Source: Dyadobacter diqingensis
Lineage (GTDB): Bacteria; Bacteroidota; Bacteroidia; Cytophagales; Spirosomataceae
NCBI RefSeq assembly: GCF_024220585.1
Contig: NZ_JAMXKF010000003.1
Coordinates: 728,143 to 792,142 of the forward strand
DNA: 64,000 bases
Direction of reading: 5' to 3'
Shown here piece after piece: positions 35,934 to 45,752 of the stretch; positions within the stretch are counted from its first letter, which is position 1, and every line of letters begins with the position of its first letter. Both the position numbers and the translations under genes were made by a program. The notes under the pieces were generated by a model, which was given only the letters and a program-made list of their open reading frames with translations, had not been told where the DNA came from and ran no database searches.

Positions 35934-37697
35934 TTAGTATCCTGGATTCTGTGTTAATGTTGGCTTTCCATCCAACTGGCTGTTCAGGATTTCATCCTGA
36001 GGTAACGGAAAGTAAAGATTTTTGTCAGTAAATGTTTTTCCTGCCATATATCCTCTTTTGCTAAATGTCCGTCCTGATGGCTCTTTACCAGCTACTGCCT
36101 CTTCCGCTGCATATTTGTTTAACACTTTTACTGCAATTCCCCAGCGTACCAGGTCAAAGAAACGGTGACCTTCCATCGCAAACTCAAGGCGCTGTTCCAT
36201 ACGTGTTGCGTTTCGGGCAAAGTCTGCACCTTTACTTGCAAAGGTTCCTGCCGGATAAGGTTCCACCTTGTAGGTAATGGATGCATCTTGCACAGATCCT
36301 GTTTTTGCCCGATTACGGATCTGGTTTACATAACCTTCTGCAACAGCCAGATTTCCAAGCTCAATTTCACATTCTGCCAACCATAACAATACGTGAGAAA
36401 GTTTGATCATCCTGAAATTGTTGTTAACGTTCCGTTTGCTGGTCGAATGCGTTGTACTGTTTTCTTCACCAAGGTAGTACATCCACTTTTTGCCGGTGAA
36501 TGGTCCTGCATAAGTTTGATCGCGAATCCAGGAAGAGCCTGGCATAGGTCCCCAATCCAGGAAATTTACACCACGACGGCCTACTGTCCAGTCAAGACGA
36601 GGATCGACAGGAATTGTTTTGTCCAGTGTAAATGGTGCAGATGCCGCTATTCCCTGATCGTTCGGTAGATCTACTTTATTATATGTATCAAGTGTACCAT
36701 CGGCTGCATCGCCAATTAAGGGCAATCCACTTTCCGTCTTGAATGCGTTCACAAGGTTATGTGATGCCTGGTAAAACCCGCAGCAGCCACGTCCGGGGGC
36801 ACCTGCTGAATAGGGCCAGTTTAGGTTATCTCCCGCATTACCATTGTTACCATTCGTTCCGTCATTTACCGAAAACTGCACTTCAAAAATAGATTCACTA
36901 TTATTATTTCCGGTAGTTCGGTAATTGTCATGATAGTTAGCCACAAGTTTCTTTCCTGAATTAGTTAATACATCATCAAGTAATGCCTTTGCAGGTGCCC
37001 ATTTTTTCTGAAACAAGTATGTTTTCGCAAGGAAAGATTTTGCAGCCCATTGTGTAGCTCTTCCTTTTTGAGACTGCGTCGCAGGCAAATTTTTAGCTGC
37101 AAAATCGAAGTCTTCTTCAATTTTAGACCAAATGTCCTGTGTATTAGGTATTTTAGTCGAATTTGCATCTGACGAAACATAGACTTTATCATCAATGTAA
37201 GGGATTTTGTTCCACATTTTCTTCGCTTCAAAATGAAAGAATCCTCTTAGAAAACGTGCTTCGGCAATTACCTGTAATTTTTCAGCATCAGTCATGTCCT
37301 TAACCAATTCTCCGTTCACGACCTGGATGACTTCATTACACCGGGCAACACCATCATATTGATGCCACCATTTTCCTAAAAAATACGTGTTGTCAGATAG
37401 CCAGTTGTATTGCTCGATAAACGACTGTTCAGGCTGGTCGCCTGCGTCGGTACCTTTTACGGCATCATCGCTGGCAATTCCACCAAAAACATAATTTGAA
37501 ACAGTCGACTGGCGGCCCGTATTGCCTGATCCGACACCATCCACAAGCGAGTAGGCTCCGATTAACAATGCATTGACACCATTTTTATTACTCAACTGTT
37601 CAACCGAAGCGCGGCCTTGCGGTTTTAGATCAAAAAAGCTGTCTGAACAAGCGAAGCTGATCGCGGTCATGAAAATTATTAAAGCTATTTTTTTCAT
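35934..37697 (-). CDS. SusD/RagB family surface glycan-binding lipoprotein (second locus)
   Basis: A 587-aa protein from the ATG at 37697; an upstream in-frame start (37751) would lie inside susC. The lipoprotein signal is MKKIALIIFMTAISFACSDS with the lipidated Cys at 17. The C-terminal FFDLVRWGIAVKVLNKY and YFPLPQDEIL, ending TQNPGY, are SusD signatures. It binds a glycan or another nutrient on the cell surface together with its SusC. No enzyme gene is adjacent on either side, so the ligand is not indicated. Confidence 0.93.
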   Translation of the reverse strand: MKKIALIIFMTAISFACSDSFFDLKPQGRASVEQLSNKNGVNALLIGAYSLVDGVGSGNTGRQSTVSNYVFGGIASDDAVKGTDAGDQPEQSFIEQYNWLSDNTYFLGKWWHQYDGVARCNEVIQVVNGELVKDMTDAEKLQVIAEARFLRGFFHFEAKKMWNKIPYIDDKVYVSSDANSTKIPNTQDIWSKIEEDFDFAAKNLPATQSQKGRATQWAAKSFLAKTYLFQKKWAPAKALLDDVLTNSGKKLVANYHDNYRTTGNNNSESIFEVQFSVNDGTNGNNGNAGDNLNWPYSAGAPGRGCCGFYQASHNLVNAFKTESGLPLIGDAADGTLDTYNKVDLPNDQGIAASAPFTLDKTIPVDPRLDWTVGRRGVNFLDWGPMPGSSWIRDQTYAGPFTGKKWMYYLGEENSTTHSTSKRNVNNNFRMIKLSHVLLWLAECEIELGNLAVAEGYVNQIRNRAKTGSVQDASITYKVEPYPAGTFASKGADFARNATRMEQRLEFAMEGHRFFDLVRWGIAVKVLNKYAAEEAVAGKEPSGRTFSKRGYMAGKTFTDKNLYFPLPQDEILNSQLDGKPTLTQNPGY

Positions 37698-37731
37698 TTT
37701 AGTATATGAAATTTTTGTTAATACCAGAATA

Positions 37732-40700
37732 TTAGAAACCGAAGCGCACACCTACGAGATATGATTTAGCCACAGGATAGGCGCCTTCGTCCACACCTAA
37801 ATGCTTATCCTCATTATCATTACCCGATCTTCTGAGGTTAATATCAGGATCAAGTCCGGTGTACTTGGTAAACGTGAATAAATTTTGTCCTTGCAGATAA
37901 ACCTGTGCAGATGCGATCTTTATCTTTTTCAGCAGTGCAGAAGGAAGTGTATAAGTCAACTGTACATTTTTGATGCGGAAATAAGATCCGTCTTCCAAAA
38001 AGTATGAAGAGACTTGCTGGCTTGTGGCATCTCCTGAATTTAACCTCGGTAATTTTGCATCATCGCCTGATTTTTTCCAGGAATTATAGAGCATGTCTTT
38101 TGATCTGTTCCCTTGGAAAACGTTGAAATCAGTCCAGTATCTTGTATAGTTAAAGATTTCGTTACCATATACTCCTTGCCCAAATACGGTAAGGTCAAAT
38201 GCTTTATATCCAACATTCAGGTTAACACCGTAGTTGAAATCCGGGTGTGGACTGCCTATGATCGTTCGATCAGCAGCAGTAATGATACCATCGCCATTTA
38301 CATCCCTGAATTTGAAAACGCCTTCACGTGTATACGAACCAAATTTCGGAGCAGCATCCGCTTCGGTCTGGTCTTTAATAACGCCATCAACAAAATAGCC
38401 ATAATAGCTGGCAATTGGATAGCCAGCCCTTGTAGCTGACATCGCAGGAAGACGGGTTGCAAATCCAAAAATTGTTGAATTGGGATCATTGTTCAACTTA
38501 ACAACATTGTTTTTATAATGTCCGAAATTAACCCCTAAGGCATAATAGAAGTCATTCTTTCTATCCCTGAAATTAAGACCAATGTCGAAACCTTTGTTTG
38601 TGACCTCTCCAATATTTGTATAAGGGATCGTTCCTGTACCGGCAGTACGAGGAATAGCGATCTGAGTCAACATATCTGTTGTTTTACGGCTGTATAAATC
38701 CACCACAACTTCAAGCTTACTGTTAAACAAAACGGCATCTATACCTATGTTTGTAGAAGTATTTGTTTCCCATTTACCATTGGCATTACCGAATTGTACA
38801 AGGTCAAATCCTCCAACAATGGACGAGCCTGTACCATTGATGTCATAACCATTGTTCTGAGGATCAGCGGCATAGAGTGTATAGGCATTGTAAACGTTGG
38901 GTATCAGCTGGTTGCCCGTTTTTCCCCATCCAAAACGTAGTTTCAAATCGTCCAGTACTTTTCGTGTTGGTTTCATGAAATTCAGCTCTGTCATACGCAT
39001 TCCAACTGAAAATGCAGGAAAAATACCATAACGATATGCTTCAGAGAAGCGTGAAGACCCATCACGGCGCAGTGTGAAATCTGCCAGAAAGAGATCTTTA
39101 TAGCCATAGTTAATTTTACCGAACTGAGAGAAGAGTGCACTTCTTGTTGCGCCGGCACCTGCGTTGGCTAATCCGGCTGCTGCACCTGCATCCAGATAAC
39201 GGTAGTCTACATCATCAAACGCAAATCCACTTCTACTAGCCTGAAAACCTGCTGCGTACGTTTTAACTGCTTCTGTTCCTATCAGCACATTCACATTATG
39301 CGACCCAAATATTTTGGCATAATTCAATGTGTTAAACCAGGTAAATGAGCGATCGAGGTTATTGATAACATTCAAACTGTTCGCATTTCTTGCTTCGGCC
39401 GCCTCGATATCTCTGTGAAAATACTCAGAACGGTTCGACTGATTATATTCCAGACCAAAGCTGCTGCGGCCGGTTAACCCGGGTAAGATATCAATCTGTG
39501 CATAAGCGTTTCCAAATACGTGGGTTCCTTTTGTGATGTTATCTTTTTCACGGTACAAGCGCGCTAATGGATTAGGCGCATTTCCAAGGTTACTTCCCCG
39601 ACTGCCGGCGAAACCGTTGTATGGGGATGTGTTAGTTCCTCCCAGTGCCTGGGGGCCATTTGTAATATCAAAGACCGGAATAATAGGATGAACACGGATG
39701 GCGAACATGATCGGGTTACTCTCATCATTATTCGTGATACCCTGGCGTTCATCGTAAGAAAAAGTAAGGTTTTCTCCCACAGTTACCTTTCCTTTTTTGA
39801 ATTCCGTATTGGCCCTGATGGAATATCTTTTGTAATTCGTATACTTCAAAATACCATTCTGTTTAAAATAATTTGCAGAAATAGCATATTTCGCGGTATT
39901 TGAACCTCCGCTTGCTCCGAGTTGATAATTTGAAATGGGAGCCGGATCAAAAATAGCATCCTGCCAGTCGGTACCTTCCTTGTTGGCTTTGGTAATATTA
40001 AAAGCTGTTTTTCCCAGGTTCGGATCTGCAATGTCGTTGGTATAGGTGTAGTTAGCCGGAAGCGCTCCAAATACATTTGGGTAAATGTAGTCTGCGACGG
40101 TCTGGTTACCGTTTTCATCAAACTTGTATTGAACCGAAGGAGAAGTAACAGAAGGATTTTTACCTGCACCAAGATCGGATTGATACAGATATTCTCCCAG
40201 CTCTCTGGTGTTCAGCAAATCCAGCATTTTACCAGGGCGCTGTGTTCCGGTATAAAAGTCAAATGTGATGCTTGGAGCTCCGGGTTTACCTTTCTTGGTG
40301 GTAATGATCACCACACCATTGGCAGCACGGGCGCCGTAAATGGATGCAGCAGACGCATCTTTAAGTACCTGCATGGATTCAATATCATTCGGATTGAGCT
40401 GGTTGAGGGTCCCCTGAGTCGGAACTCCGTCAATGACATACAAAGGACTATTGTTATTGATTGATCCGAACCCCCTTATACGTACCATGGTTCCACCGCC
40501 CGGAGAATTATCATTTCCAACAGTAACACCTGCGGCGCGACCCTGAAGCATCTGTGTCACGCTGGCCGCTGGCAGTGCAGTAAGTTCTTTTGGGCTTATC
40601 ACAGTGACCGCACCGGTAATGTCCTGTTTGCGCTGAGAGGCGTAACCGGTAACAACGACCTCAGTCAATGCTTTAACATCATCAACAAGAACAAGATTAA

Positions 40701-40992
40701 CTACTGACTGGGCGCCAGGAACGACTATTTCCTGCTTGATAAATCCAATTGAAGAAAATACCAGGGTGACACTTTCTGCTTTTACATTGATGGAATACTT
40801 GCCGTCACTGTCTGTGACGGTCCCGGTTGTAGATCCTTTTAAGGTCACGCTGACACCGGGAATTGCGTTACCATCCGCCGAGGAAGTTACACCTCCTGTA
40901 ATCGTTTTGTCTTGGGCTTTTGCTGTGCCACAAAATATTGCTGTAAGCAATAGCGCAGCAGCAAACATTACGAATCGTAAATTTTGCTTCAT
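37732..40992 (-). CDS. SusC/RagA family TonB-dependent receptor (second locus)
   Basis: A 1086-aa receptor: signal peptide (1-27), carboxypeptidase-like regulatory domain, TonB-box-like TEVVVTGYAS, plug with LYVIDGVPTQG and SMQVLKDASAASIYGARAANG, then a barrel ending in VGVRFGF. It is the outer-membrane pore partner of the downstream SusD. The pair stands alone between an MFS/YigZ unit and uvrA; it is longer than and distinct from the mannan receptor at 6.7-9.8 kb. Confidence 0.95.
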   Translation of the reverse strand: MKQNLRFVMFAAALLLTAIFCGTAKAQDKTITGGVTSSADGNAIPGVSVTLKGSTTGTVTDSDGKYSINVKAESVTLVFSSIGFIKQEIVVPGAQSVVNLVLVDDVKALTEVVVTGYASQRKQDITGAVTVISPKELTALPAASVTQMLQGRAAGVTVGNDNSPGGGTMVRIRGFGSINNNSPLYVIDGVPTQGTLNQLNPNDIESMQVLKDASAASIYGARAANGVVIITTKKGKPGAPSITFDFYTGTQRPGKMLDLLNTRELGEYLYQSDLGAGKNPSVTSPSVQYKFDENGNQTVADYIYPNVFGALPANYTYTNDIADPNLGKTAFNITKANKEGTDWQDAIFDPAPISNYQLGASGGSNTAKYAISANYFKQNGILKYTNYKRYSIRANTEFKKGKVTVGENLTFSYDERQGITNNDESNPIMFAIRVHPIIPVFDITNGPQALGGTNTSPYNGFAGSRGSNLGNAPNPLARLYREKDNITKGTHVFGNAYAQIDILPGLTGRSSFGLEYNQSNRSEYFHRDIEAAEARNANSLNVINNLDRSFTWFNTLNYAKIFGSHNVNVLIGTEAVKTYAAGFQASRSGFAFDDVDYRYLDAGAAAGLANAGAGATRSALFSQFGKINYGYKDLFLADFTLRRDGSSRFSEAYRYGIFPAFSVGMRMTELNFMKPTRKVLDDLKLRFGWGKTGNQLIPNVYNAYTLYAADPQNNGYDINGTGSSIVGGFDLVQFGNANGKWETNTSTNIGIDAVLFNSKLEVVVDLYSRKTTDMLTQIAIPRTAGTGTIPYTNIGEVTNKGFDIGLNFRDRKNDFYYALGVNFGHYKNNVVKLNNDPNSTIFGFATRLPAMSATRAGYPIASYYGYFVDGVIKDQTEADAAPKFGSYTREGVFKFRDVNGDGIITAADRTIIGSPHPDFNYGVNLNVGYKAFDLTVFGQGVYGNEIFNYTRYWTDFNVFQGNRSKDMLYNSWKKSGDDAKLPRLNSGDATSQQVSSYFLEDGSYFRIKNVQLTYTLPSALLKKIKIASAQVYLQGQNLFTFTKYTGLDPDINLRRSGNDNEDKHLGVDEGAYPVAKSYLVGVRFGF

Positions 40993-41312
40993 AGATATGA
41001 AAGGGATGAGATGTTAAAAAAATATTACTTAATGTCAATTTAGTATCAAAGCTAAACATTAGTCTGGATTTATTTTAATATTTCATTCTTTTAATAAGAA
41101 AAAATATAAATATACTAATGGTTGCAAAAGTGAATGAGCGGGTGCTATATTGATTTGGATATGTTTGTATCTGGTAGGAGGAATTTGCCTGGATCAGCAG
41201 ACACTGAATACGCCATTTGAAGGAAAATCACAGAAAAAATTTGCAACTCAACACGTACTTTTGTGGTTATTCTAAATAGTGCCTTACACGGTTATAAATC
41301 AATAGGATCATT
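40993..41312. other. Divergent intergenic region between susC2 and uvrA
   Basis: A 320-bp AT-rich region without a gene. It carries a minus-strand TAGCTTTG (41047-41054) suited to susC and a plus-strand TACTTTTG (41256-41263) suited to uvrA. Neither has a good TTTG box at the right spacing. Confidence 0.5.
41047..41054 (-). promoter_or_regulatory. Probable -7 box of susC2
   Basis: TAGCTTTG on the minus strand fits TAnnTTTG and lies 55 bases upstream of the susC start. The upstream TTTG element is not clear. Confidence 0.4.
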
Positions 41313-44168
41313 TTGGAACATTTGAATGGAATTGAAGTTGCTGAGCAGGACCTGATCGAAGTGCAGGGAGCCCGTGAGCATAATCTGAAAAATATTGATG
41401 TGAGTATCCCCCGCAACAAGCTGGTGGTGGTAACGGGTATAAGCGGCAGTGGAAAATCTTCTCTGGCTTTTGATACAATTTATGCAGAGGGACAACGACG
41501 TTATATGGAGAGTTTTTCTGCTTATGCGCGTGGTTTTATCGGTGAAATGGAAAGGCCCGATGTGGATAAGATCAGCGGGTTATCGCCCGTGATCAGCATT
41601 GAACAGAAAACGACTTCCCGTAATCCGCGGTCAACCGTTGGTACGGTCACCGAGATTTATGACTTTCTGAGGTTGTTATACGCAAGAGCGGGGGAGGCAT
41701 ATTCCTATGTGACGGGCAGAAGAATGGTGAAACAGTCGCAGGACCAGATTGTAAACCAGTTGATGACCCAGTTTCTAGGGCAGAAAACGATTCTGCTTGC
41801 ACCTGCTGTAAAAGGCAGAAAGGGGCATTACCGTGAGCTTTTCGTACAGATTGCCCGTTTGGGTTATACCAAAGTGCGTGTGGATGGAGAGGTTCAGGAC
41901 ATCGTTCCTAAAATGCAGCTGGACCGCTATAAGGTACACGATATTGAAATTGTGATTGACCGGGTGGTCCCTAAAAAAGAATCCGACGATCCGCAGTCAC
42001 GTTACCGTTTGAGCCAATCCGTTGCGACGGCCATCAAACAGGGGAAAGGTGCGCTGATGGTTTTGGATGAAAAAGGGGAGACCTACTATTTTTCACAAAA
42101 CCTGATGGACCCGGAATCGGGGATCAGTTATGACGATCCTTCCCCAAACAACTTTTCGTTTAACTCACCCTACGGCTGGTGTCCTACTTGCCAGGGATTG
42201 GGTATGATCGATGAGATCACGGAGGATTCAATCATGCCGGATCGTTCTTTGTCGGTTAGTAAGGGCGGAATTGCGCCCATGGGCGAATACCGCGACTCGT
42301 GGATTTTCAAACAAATGGAGGTTTTGTTAAAACCTTTCAAGGTTAATCTTAATACCCCGCTGGACAAATTTCCGGAAGAGGCCATTAAAATTGTTTTGTT
42401 TGGAAGCGAAGAACCGGTGGCGGTGCCTTCGAAAAAATATCCGGGAACGGAATGGGATACGAAATTCGACGGGATTATCAATTTCTTAAAACGTCAGCAG
42501 GAATCAGGGAATGATAAAATTCAGGATTGGCTGAAAGATTTCATGACCACCAACGTTTGCCCGGAATGTAACGGCAAGCGTTTGAGGAAAGAATCGCTGC
42601 ATTTTAAAGTCGACGGAAAAGATATTGCAGACCTTTCCAACCGCGATGTTCGGGAACTTGCCAACTGGCTGGTTGATCTGGAAGATCGCCTGGAAGAGAG
42701 ACAGCGCGTTATCGGGCATGAGGTGTTAAAGGAAATCCGTAAAAGGGTTGGCTTTTTGCTGGATGTCGGGCTGGACTATCTGACGCTGAACCGTTCGTTG
42801 CGGACACTCTCGGGCGGAGAGGCCCAGCGTATCAGGCTTGCTACCCAAATAGGAACACAGCTTACCGGCGTATTGTATATTATGGATGAGCCAAGTATCG
42901 GGCTTCATCAGCGGGATAACGTCAGACTGATCAATTCTCTGAAAAGCCTGCGTGACCTTGGTAATACAGTTCTGGTAGTTGAGCATGACAAGGATATGAT
43001 GCTTGCTTCGGATTATATCGTAGATATCGGCCCGGGTGCTGGTCGCCATGGCGGACATGTTGTTGGGGCAGGAACGCCGGAACAGTTTCTGGCCAATGGT
43101 TCTTCCACAGCGGATTTCCTCAGCGGGCGTCAGAAAATAGAAATTCCAAAGGTGCGGAGAAAAGGAAACGGCAACTATCTTTCGCTGAAAGGATGTACCG
43201 GTCATAACCTTAAAAACGTTACAATGGCATTTCCTTTGGGGACGATGATCTCGGTTACGGGGGTGAGTGGCAGCGGAAAATCGTCGTTGATTCACGAAAC
43301 GCTTTTCCCGTTGTTAAACCATCATTTTTATAAATCCAGAAGAGAGCCGCTTGCTTATAAATCCATTGAGGGTTTAGAACATATTGATAAGGTGATCGAG
43401 GTGGATCAATCACCGATCGGACGTACACCACGTTCAAATCCGGCAACTTATACGAATCTCTTTACCGATATCCGCACACTTTTTGCTGAATTGCCAGAGG
43501 CGAAAATTCGTGGATACAAGCCGGGGCGTTTTTCGTTTAATGTAAAAGGTGGAAGATGCGAGGATTGTGAGGGAGCGGGGATGAAAAGAATTGAAATGGA
43601 TTTCCTGCCAGACGTACACGTGAACTGTGAAACCTGCAAAGGAAAAAGGTTTAACCGCGAGACGCTGGAAGTACGCTTCAAAGGCAAATCCGTGGCGGAT
43701 ATTCTGGATATGACGGTTGAAACGGCACTGGAATTTTTTGAAAACCAGCCCCGTATTTTGAGAAAGGTGCAAACGCTTTTTGATGTAGGTCTGGGTTATA
43801 TTACCCTTGGACAGCATGCGACGACACTTTCGGGTGGAGAGGCACAGCGGGTGAAATTATCGGAAGAATTGTCAAAACGTGATACGGGTAAAACCTTGTA
43901 TATTCTGGATGAGCCGACAACCGGATTGCATTTTCAGGATATAAAACACCTGCTGGTCGTGTTGGACAAGCTGGTTGAAAAAGGTAACACCGTCCTGATC
44001 ATTGAGCACAACCTGGATGTGGTGAAAGTGTCAGACCATGTAATTGATCTTGGGCCGGAAGGCGGCGCACTGGGTGGAAAGATTATCGCGGAAGGAACGC
44101 CTGAAAAAGTTTCGAAAGTAAAAGGCAGTTATACCGGATTTTTCCTGAAAGAGGAGTTGAAGGGGTAG
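41313..44168 (+). CDS. uvrA: Excinuclease ABC subunit A
   Basis: A 951-aa UvrA. It begins with TTG at 41313, preceded by AGGA at 41303-41306; no in-frame ATG occurs before the conserved [11 protein letters not shown] block. Two ABC ATPase units are visible: Walker [10 protein letters not shown] at 42-50 and GVSGSGKSS near 650, signatures [12 protein letters not shown] and [12 protein letters not shown]. Zinc-binding CxxC pairs occur as CPTC, CPEC, CEDC and CETC. It finds bulky DNA damage and loads UvrB. Two hairpins close the gene. Confidence 0.97.
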   Translation: MEHLNGIEVAEQDLIEVQGAREHNLKNIDVSIPRNKLVVVTGISGSGKSSLAFDTIYAEGQRRYMESFSAYARGFIGEMERPDVDKISGLSPVISIEQKTTSRNPRSTVGTVTEIYDFLRLLYARAGEAYSYVTGRRMVKQSQDQIVNQLMTQFLGQKTILLAPAVKGRKGHYRELFVQIARLGYTKVRVDGEVQDIVPKMQLDRYKVHDIEIVIDRVVPKKESDDPQSRYRLSQSVATAIKQGKGALMVLDEKGETYYFSQNLMDPESGISYDDPSPNNFSFNSPYGWCPTCQGLGMIDEITEDSIMPDRSLSVSKGGIAPMGEYRDSWIFKQMEVLLKPFKVNLNTPLDKFPEEAIKIVLFGSEEPVAVPSKKYPGTEWDTKFDGIINFLKRQQESGNDKIQDWLKDFMTTNVCPECNGKRLRKESLHFKVDGKDIADLSNRDVRELANWLVDLEDRLEERQRVIGHEVLKEIRKRVGFLLDVGLDYLTLNRSLRTLSGGEAQRIRLATQIGTQLTGVLYIMDEPSIGLHQRDNVRLINSLKSLRDLGNTVLVVEHDKDMMLASDYIVDIGPGAGRHGGHVVGAGTPEQFLANGSSTADFLSGRQKIEIPKVRRKGNGNYLSLKGCTGHNLKNVTMAFPLGTMISVTGVSGSGKSSLIHETLFPLLNHHFYKSRREPLAYKSIEGLEHIDKVIEVDQSPIGRTPRSNPATYTNLFTDIRTLFAELPEAKIRGYKPGRFSFNVKGGRCEDCEGAGMKRIEMDFLPDVHVNCETCKGKRFNRETLEVRFKGKSVADILDMTVETALEFFENQPRILRKVQTLFDVGLGYITLGQHATTLSGGEAQRVKLSEELSKRDTGKTLYILDEPTTGLHFQDIKHLLVVLDKLVEKGNTVLIIEHNLDVVKVSDHVIDLGPEGGALGGKIIAEGTPEKVSKVKGSYTGFFLKEELKG

Positions 44169-44182
44169 GGAGTCTTGGCGTG

Positions 44183-44219
44183 TTAAAGAAGTCAAGTTTT
44201 CAAAACTTGACTTCTTTAA
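44183..44219 (+). terminator. First of two tandem hairpins after uvrA
   Basis: An almost loop-free 18-base inverted repeat (arm TTAAAGAAGTCAAGTTTT) immediately downstream of uvrA. It shares the stem word GTCAAGT with the next hairpin. Confidence 0.75.
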
Positions 44220-44230
44220 ATTATTCACTT

Positions 44231-44266
44231 AGAGTCAAGTTTCATTACTTGACTCTTCTTTTTTTT
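44231..44266 (+). terminator. Second tandem hairpin with T-run
   Basis: The arms AGAGTCAAGT (44231-44240) and ACTTGACTCT (44247-44256) are followed by TCTT and a run of T, a standard terminator 15 bases before the toxin-antitoxin promoter. Confidence 0.8.
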
Positions 44267-44280
44267 ACGTACCTATTTTA

Positions 44281-44288
44281 TATATTTG
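44281..44288 (+). promoter_or_regulatory. Probable -7 box of the toxin-antitoxin pair
   Basis: TATATTTG fits TAnnTTTG and lies 21 bases before the antitoxin ATG. The expected TTTG upstream is not evident because the site is in the T-run of the preceding terminator. Confidence 0.5.
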
Positions 44289-44309
44289 CACGTACTTAAT
44301 TCGGCTGAC

Positions 44310-44567
44310 ATGGATACGAAACTTACATTAAAACTCGATAAAGATATTATTGAACGAGCAAAAGAATATGCTTCTGCTCATAAACGAAGTTTGTCAGGTA
44401 TTATAGAGTCTTATTTGCAATCTCTCACCGGTCTTGATGAATCTAAGGATATGGACGATATTGAGATAACGCCATTTATAAAAAGTATATCTTCAGGATC
44501 GAAACTTCCGGATGGTTTCGATTATAAAAAAGAATATCGTGATCATTTAGAAGAAAAATATAGGTGA
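44310..44567 (+). CDS. Antitoxin of a PIN-type toxin-antitoxin pair (DUF6364-like)
   Basis: An 85-aa protein from the ATG at 44310. The pattern MDTKLTLKLDKDIIERAKEYA is a short beta strand followed by helices, as in ribbon-helix-helix DNA-binding antitoxins, and the rest (SLSGIIESYLQSL) continues the fold. The C-terminal tail would bind and block the toxin. Its stop codon overlaps the toxin start by 4 bases (GTGA), the usual arrangement. Most likely it also represses its own promoter. Confidence 0.85.
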   Translation: MDTKLTLKLDKDIIERAKEYASAHKRSLSGIIESYLQSLTGLDESKDMDDIEITPFIKSISSGSKLPDGFDYKKEYRDHLEEKYR

Positions 44568-44983
44568 GAACCAGAATATTTCTTGATACAAATGCTATGA
44601 TGGATTTGCTATCCGAAAGACCGCCTTTTTATAATTTCATAGCAAAAATCGCCTCCCTGGCGGATAAGGGAAAACTTGAATTGATCGTTTCAGCACTATC
44701 ATATACTACGGTCAATTACTTATTGACAAAAATAGATCCGCCGGAAACAATTAAAGATAAACTTAGAAAGTTTCGGATTATTTCAGAAGTGGCCAGTCTT
44801 GACGAGGAAATAATTGAGAAGGCACTCAATTCGAATTTCTCCGATTTTGAAGACGCGGTGCAATATTTTAGCGCGTTAAAATCAAACTGCAAAATTATTA
44901 TAACAAGAAACGCCAAAGACTTTAAAGAATCAAGCTTGCCAATAATGACAGCGGAAGAATTTTTGATAATGAGGACGAAGTGA
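44564..44983 (+). CDS. PIN-domain toxin (putative ribonuclease)
   Basis: A 139-aa PIN protein starting with GTG at 44564. Acidic residues expected for the Mg2+ site are Asp8 (FLDTNAMMD), Asp97 (DFEDAVQYF) and Asp119 (TRNAKDF). PIN toxins cut RNA and arrest growth when freed from the antitoxin encoded just upstream. It is placed between uvrA and a signalling pair and shares no function with either. Confidence 0.9.
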   Translation: MRTRIFLDTNAMMDLLSERPPFYNFIAKIASLADKGKLELIVSALSYTTVNYLLTKIDPPETIKDKLRKFRIISEVASLDEEIIEKALNSNFSDFEDAVQYFSALKSNCKIIITRNAKDFKESSLPIMTAEEFLIMRTK

Positions 44984-45014
44984 ATGCTTTAAATTTCGGC
45001 AAAAGATAATTTCT

Positions 45015-45752
45015 TCACATCCATTTACTCAAAAACTGACTAAAATTCTCCTTATACTGGTCACTCACCGGAATGGTTACCGCGCCAATTTGAATCGTAT
45101 TTCTGGTCACTGCGCCAATCTTATCCAGATTAACAATAAAAGAACGGTGCACACGCATGAACTTGGCGGAAGGCAGTTTCTCTTCCAAAGCTTTCAGGCT
45201 GGTCAGTGAAAGAACGGGTTTGGTATCCGATTTTAAAATAACCTTTACATAATCTTTCAGCCCCTCCACATAAAGAATATCGTCGTATGCGATACGAACA
45301 AGCTGATATTCTACTTTCAGGAATAAGTAATCTTCCTTTTGTTCCGGAGCGGCGGGGCCACTTGCAGCCCGTTGCACAAGTTCCACATATGCTTTTCCCT
45401 TGGACGCCGCTCTCAGGAACTCTTCATAATTGAACGGTTTCAGTAAATAATCCAGCGCGTCAACACGAAACCCGTCGAGAGCAAACTGGTTAAAAGCCGT
45501 TGTGAAAATAATTCTCGGACCTTGATTGCCCGATTTTTCAATAATCCTGGCAAGCTCAATCCCGGTCAGATCAGGCATTTGAATATCCAGAAAGATCAAA
45601 TCGACTGATTGCTGATGAATCCCTTCCAAAGCTTCAACGGCGCTGGAATAACGTCCAGCCAGATTTAAAAAAGGCGTTTTATCAATAAAAGCACAAACAA
45701 GCCCGAGTGCCAGAGGCTCGTCGTCTACGGCTATGCATTGTAATACATTCAT
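45015..45752 (-). CDS. LytTR-family response regulator
   Basis: A 245-aa two-domain protein. The receiver has acidic Asp10 and Asp11, the phosphate-accepting Asp56 (LIFLDIQMPD) and the conserved Lys in LLKPFNY. The C-terminal LytTR DNA-binding domain begins near residue 150 (YLFLKVEYQLVRI, VEGLKDYVKV, FMRVHRSFIVNL). It overlaps the kinase gene by 4 bases, so the pair is made together. Targets are unknown; the divergent outer-membrane protein gene next door is a candidate. Confidence 0.95.
   Translation of the reverse strand: MNVLQCIAVDDEPLALGLVCAFIDKTPFLNLAGRYSSAVEALEGIHQQSVDLIFLDIQMPDLTGIELARIIEKSGNQGPRIIFTTAFNQFALDGFRVDALDYLLKPFNYEEFLRAASKGKAYVELVQRAASGPAAPEQKEDYLFLKVEYQLVRIAYDDILYVEGLKDYVKVILKSDTKPVLSLTSLKALEEKLPSAKFMRVHRSFIVNLDKIGAVTRNTIQIGAVTIPVSDQYKENFSQFLSKWM

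Noticed and set aside
37698..37751. Upstream start for the second SusD frame
   Set aside because: It would overlap the end of susC and destroy the lipoprotein signal that begins at 37697.
42726..43295. 189-codon open frame opposite uvrA
   Set aside because: Antisense shadow of the well-conserved UvrA coding sequence.
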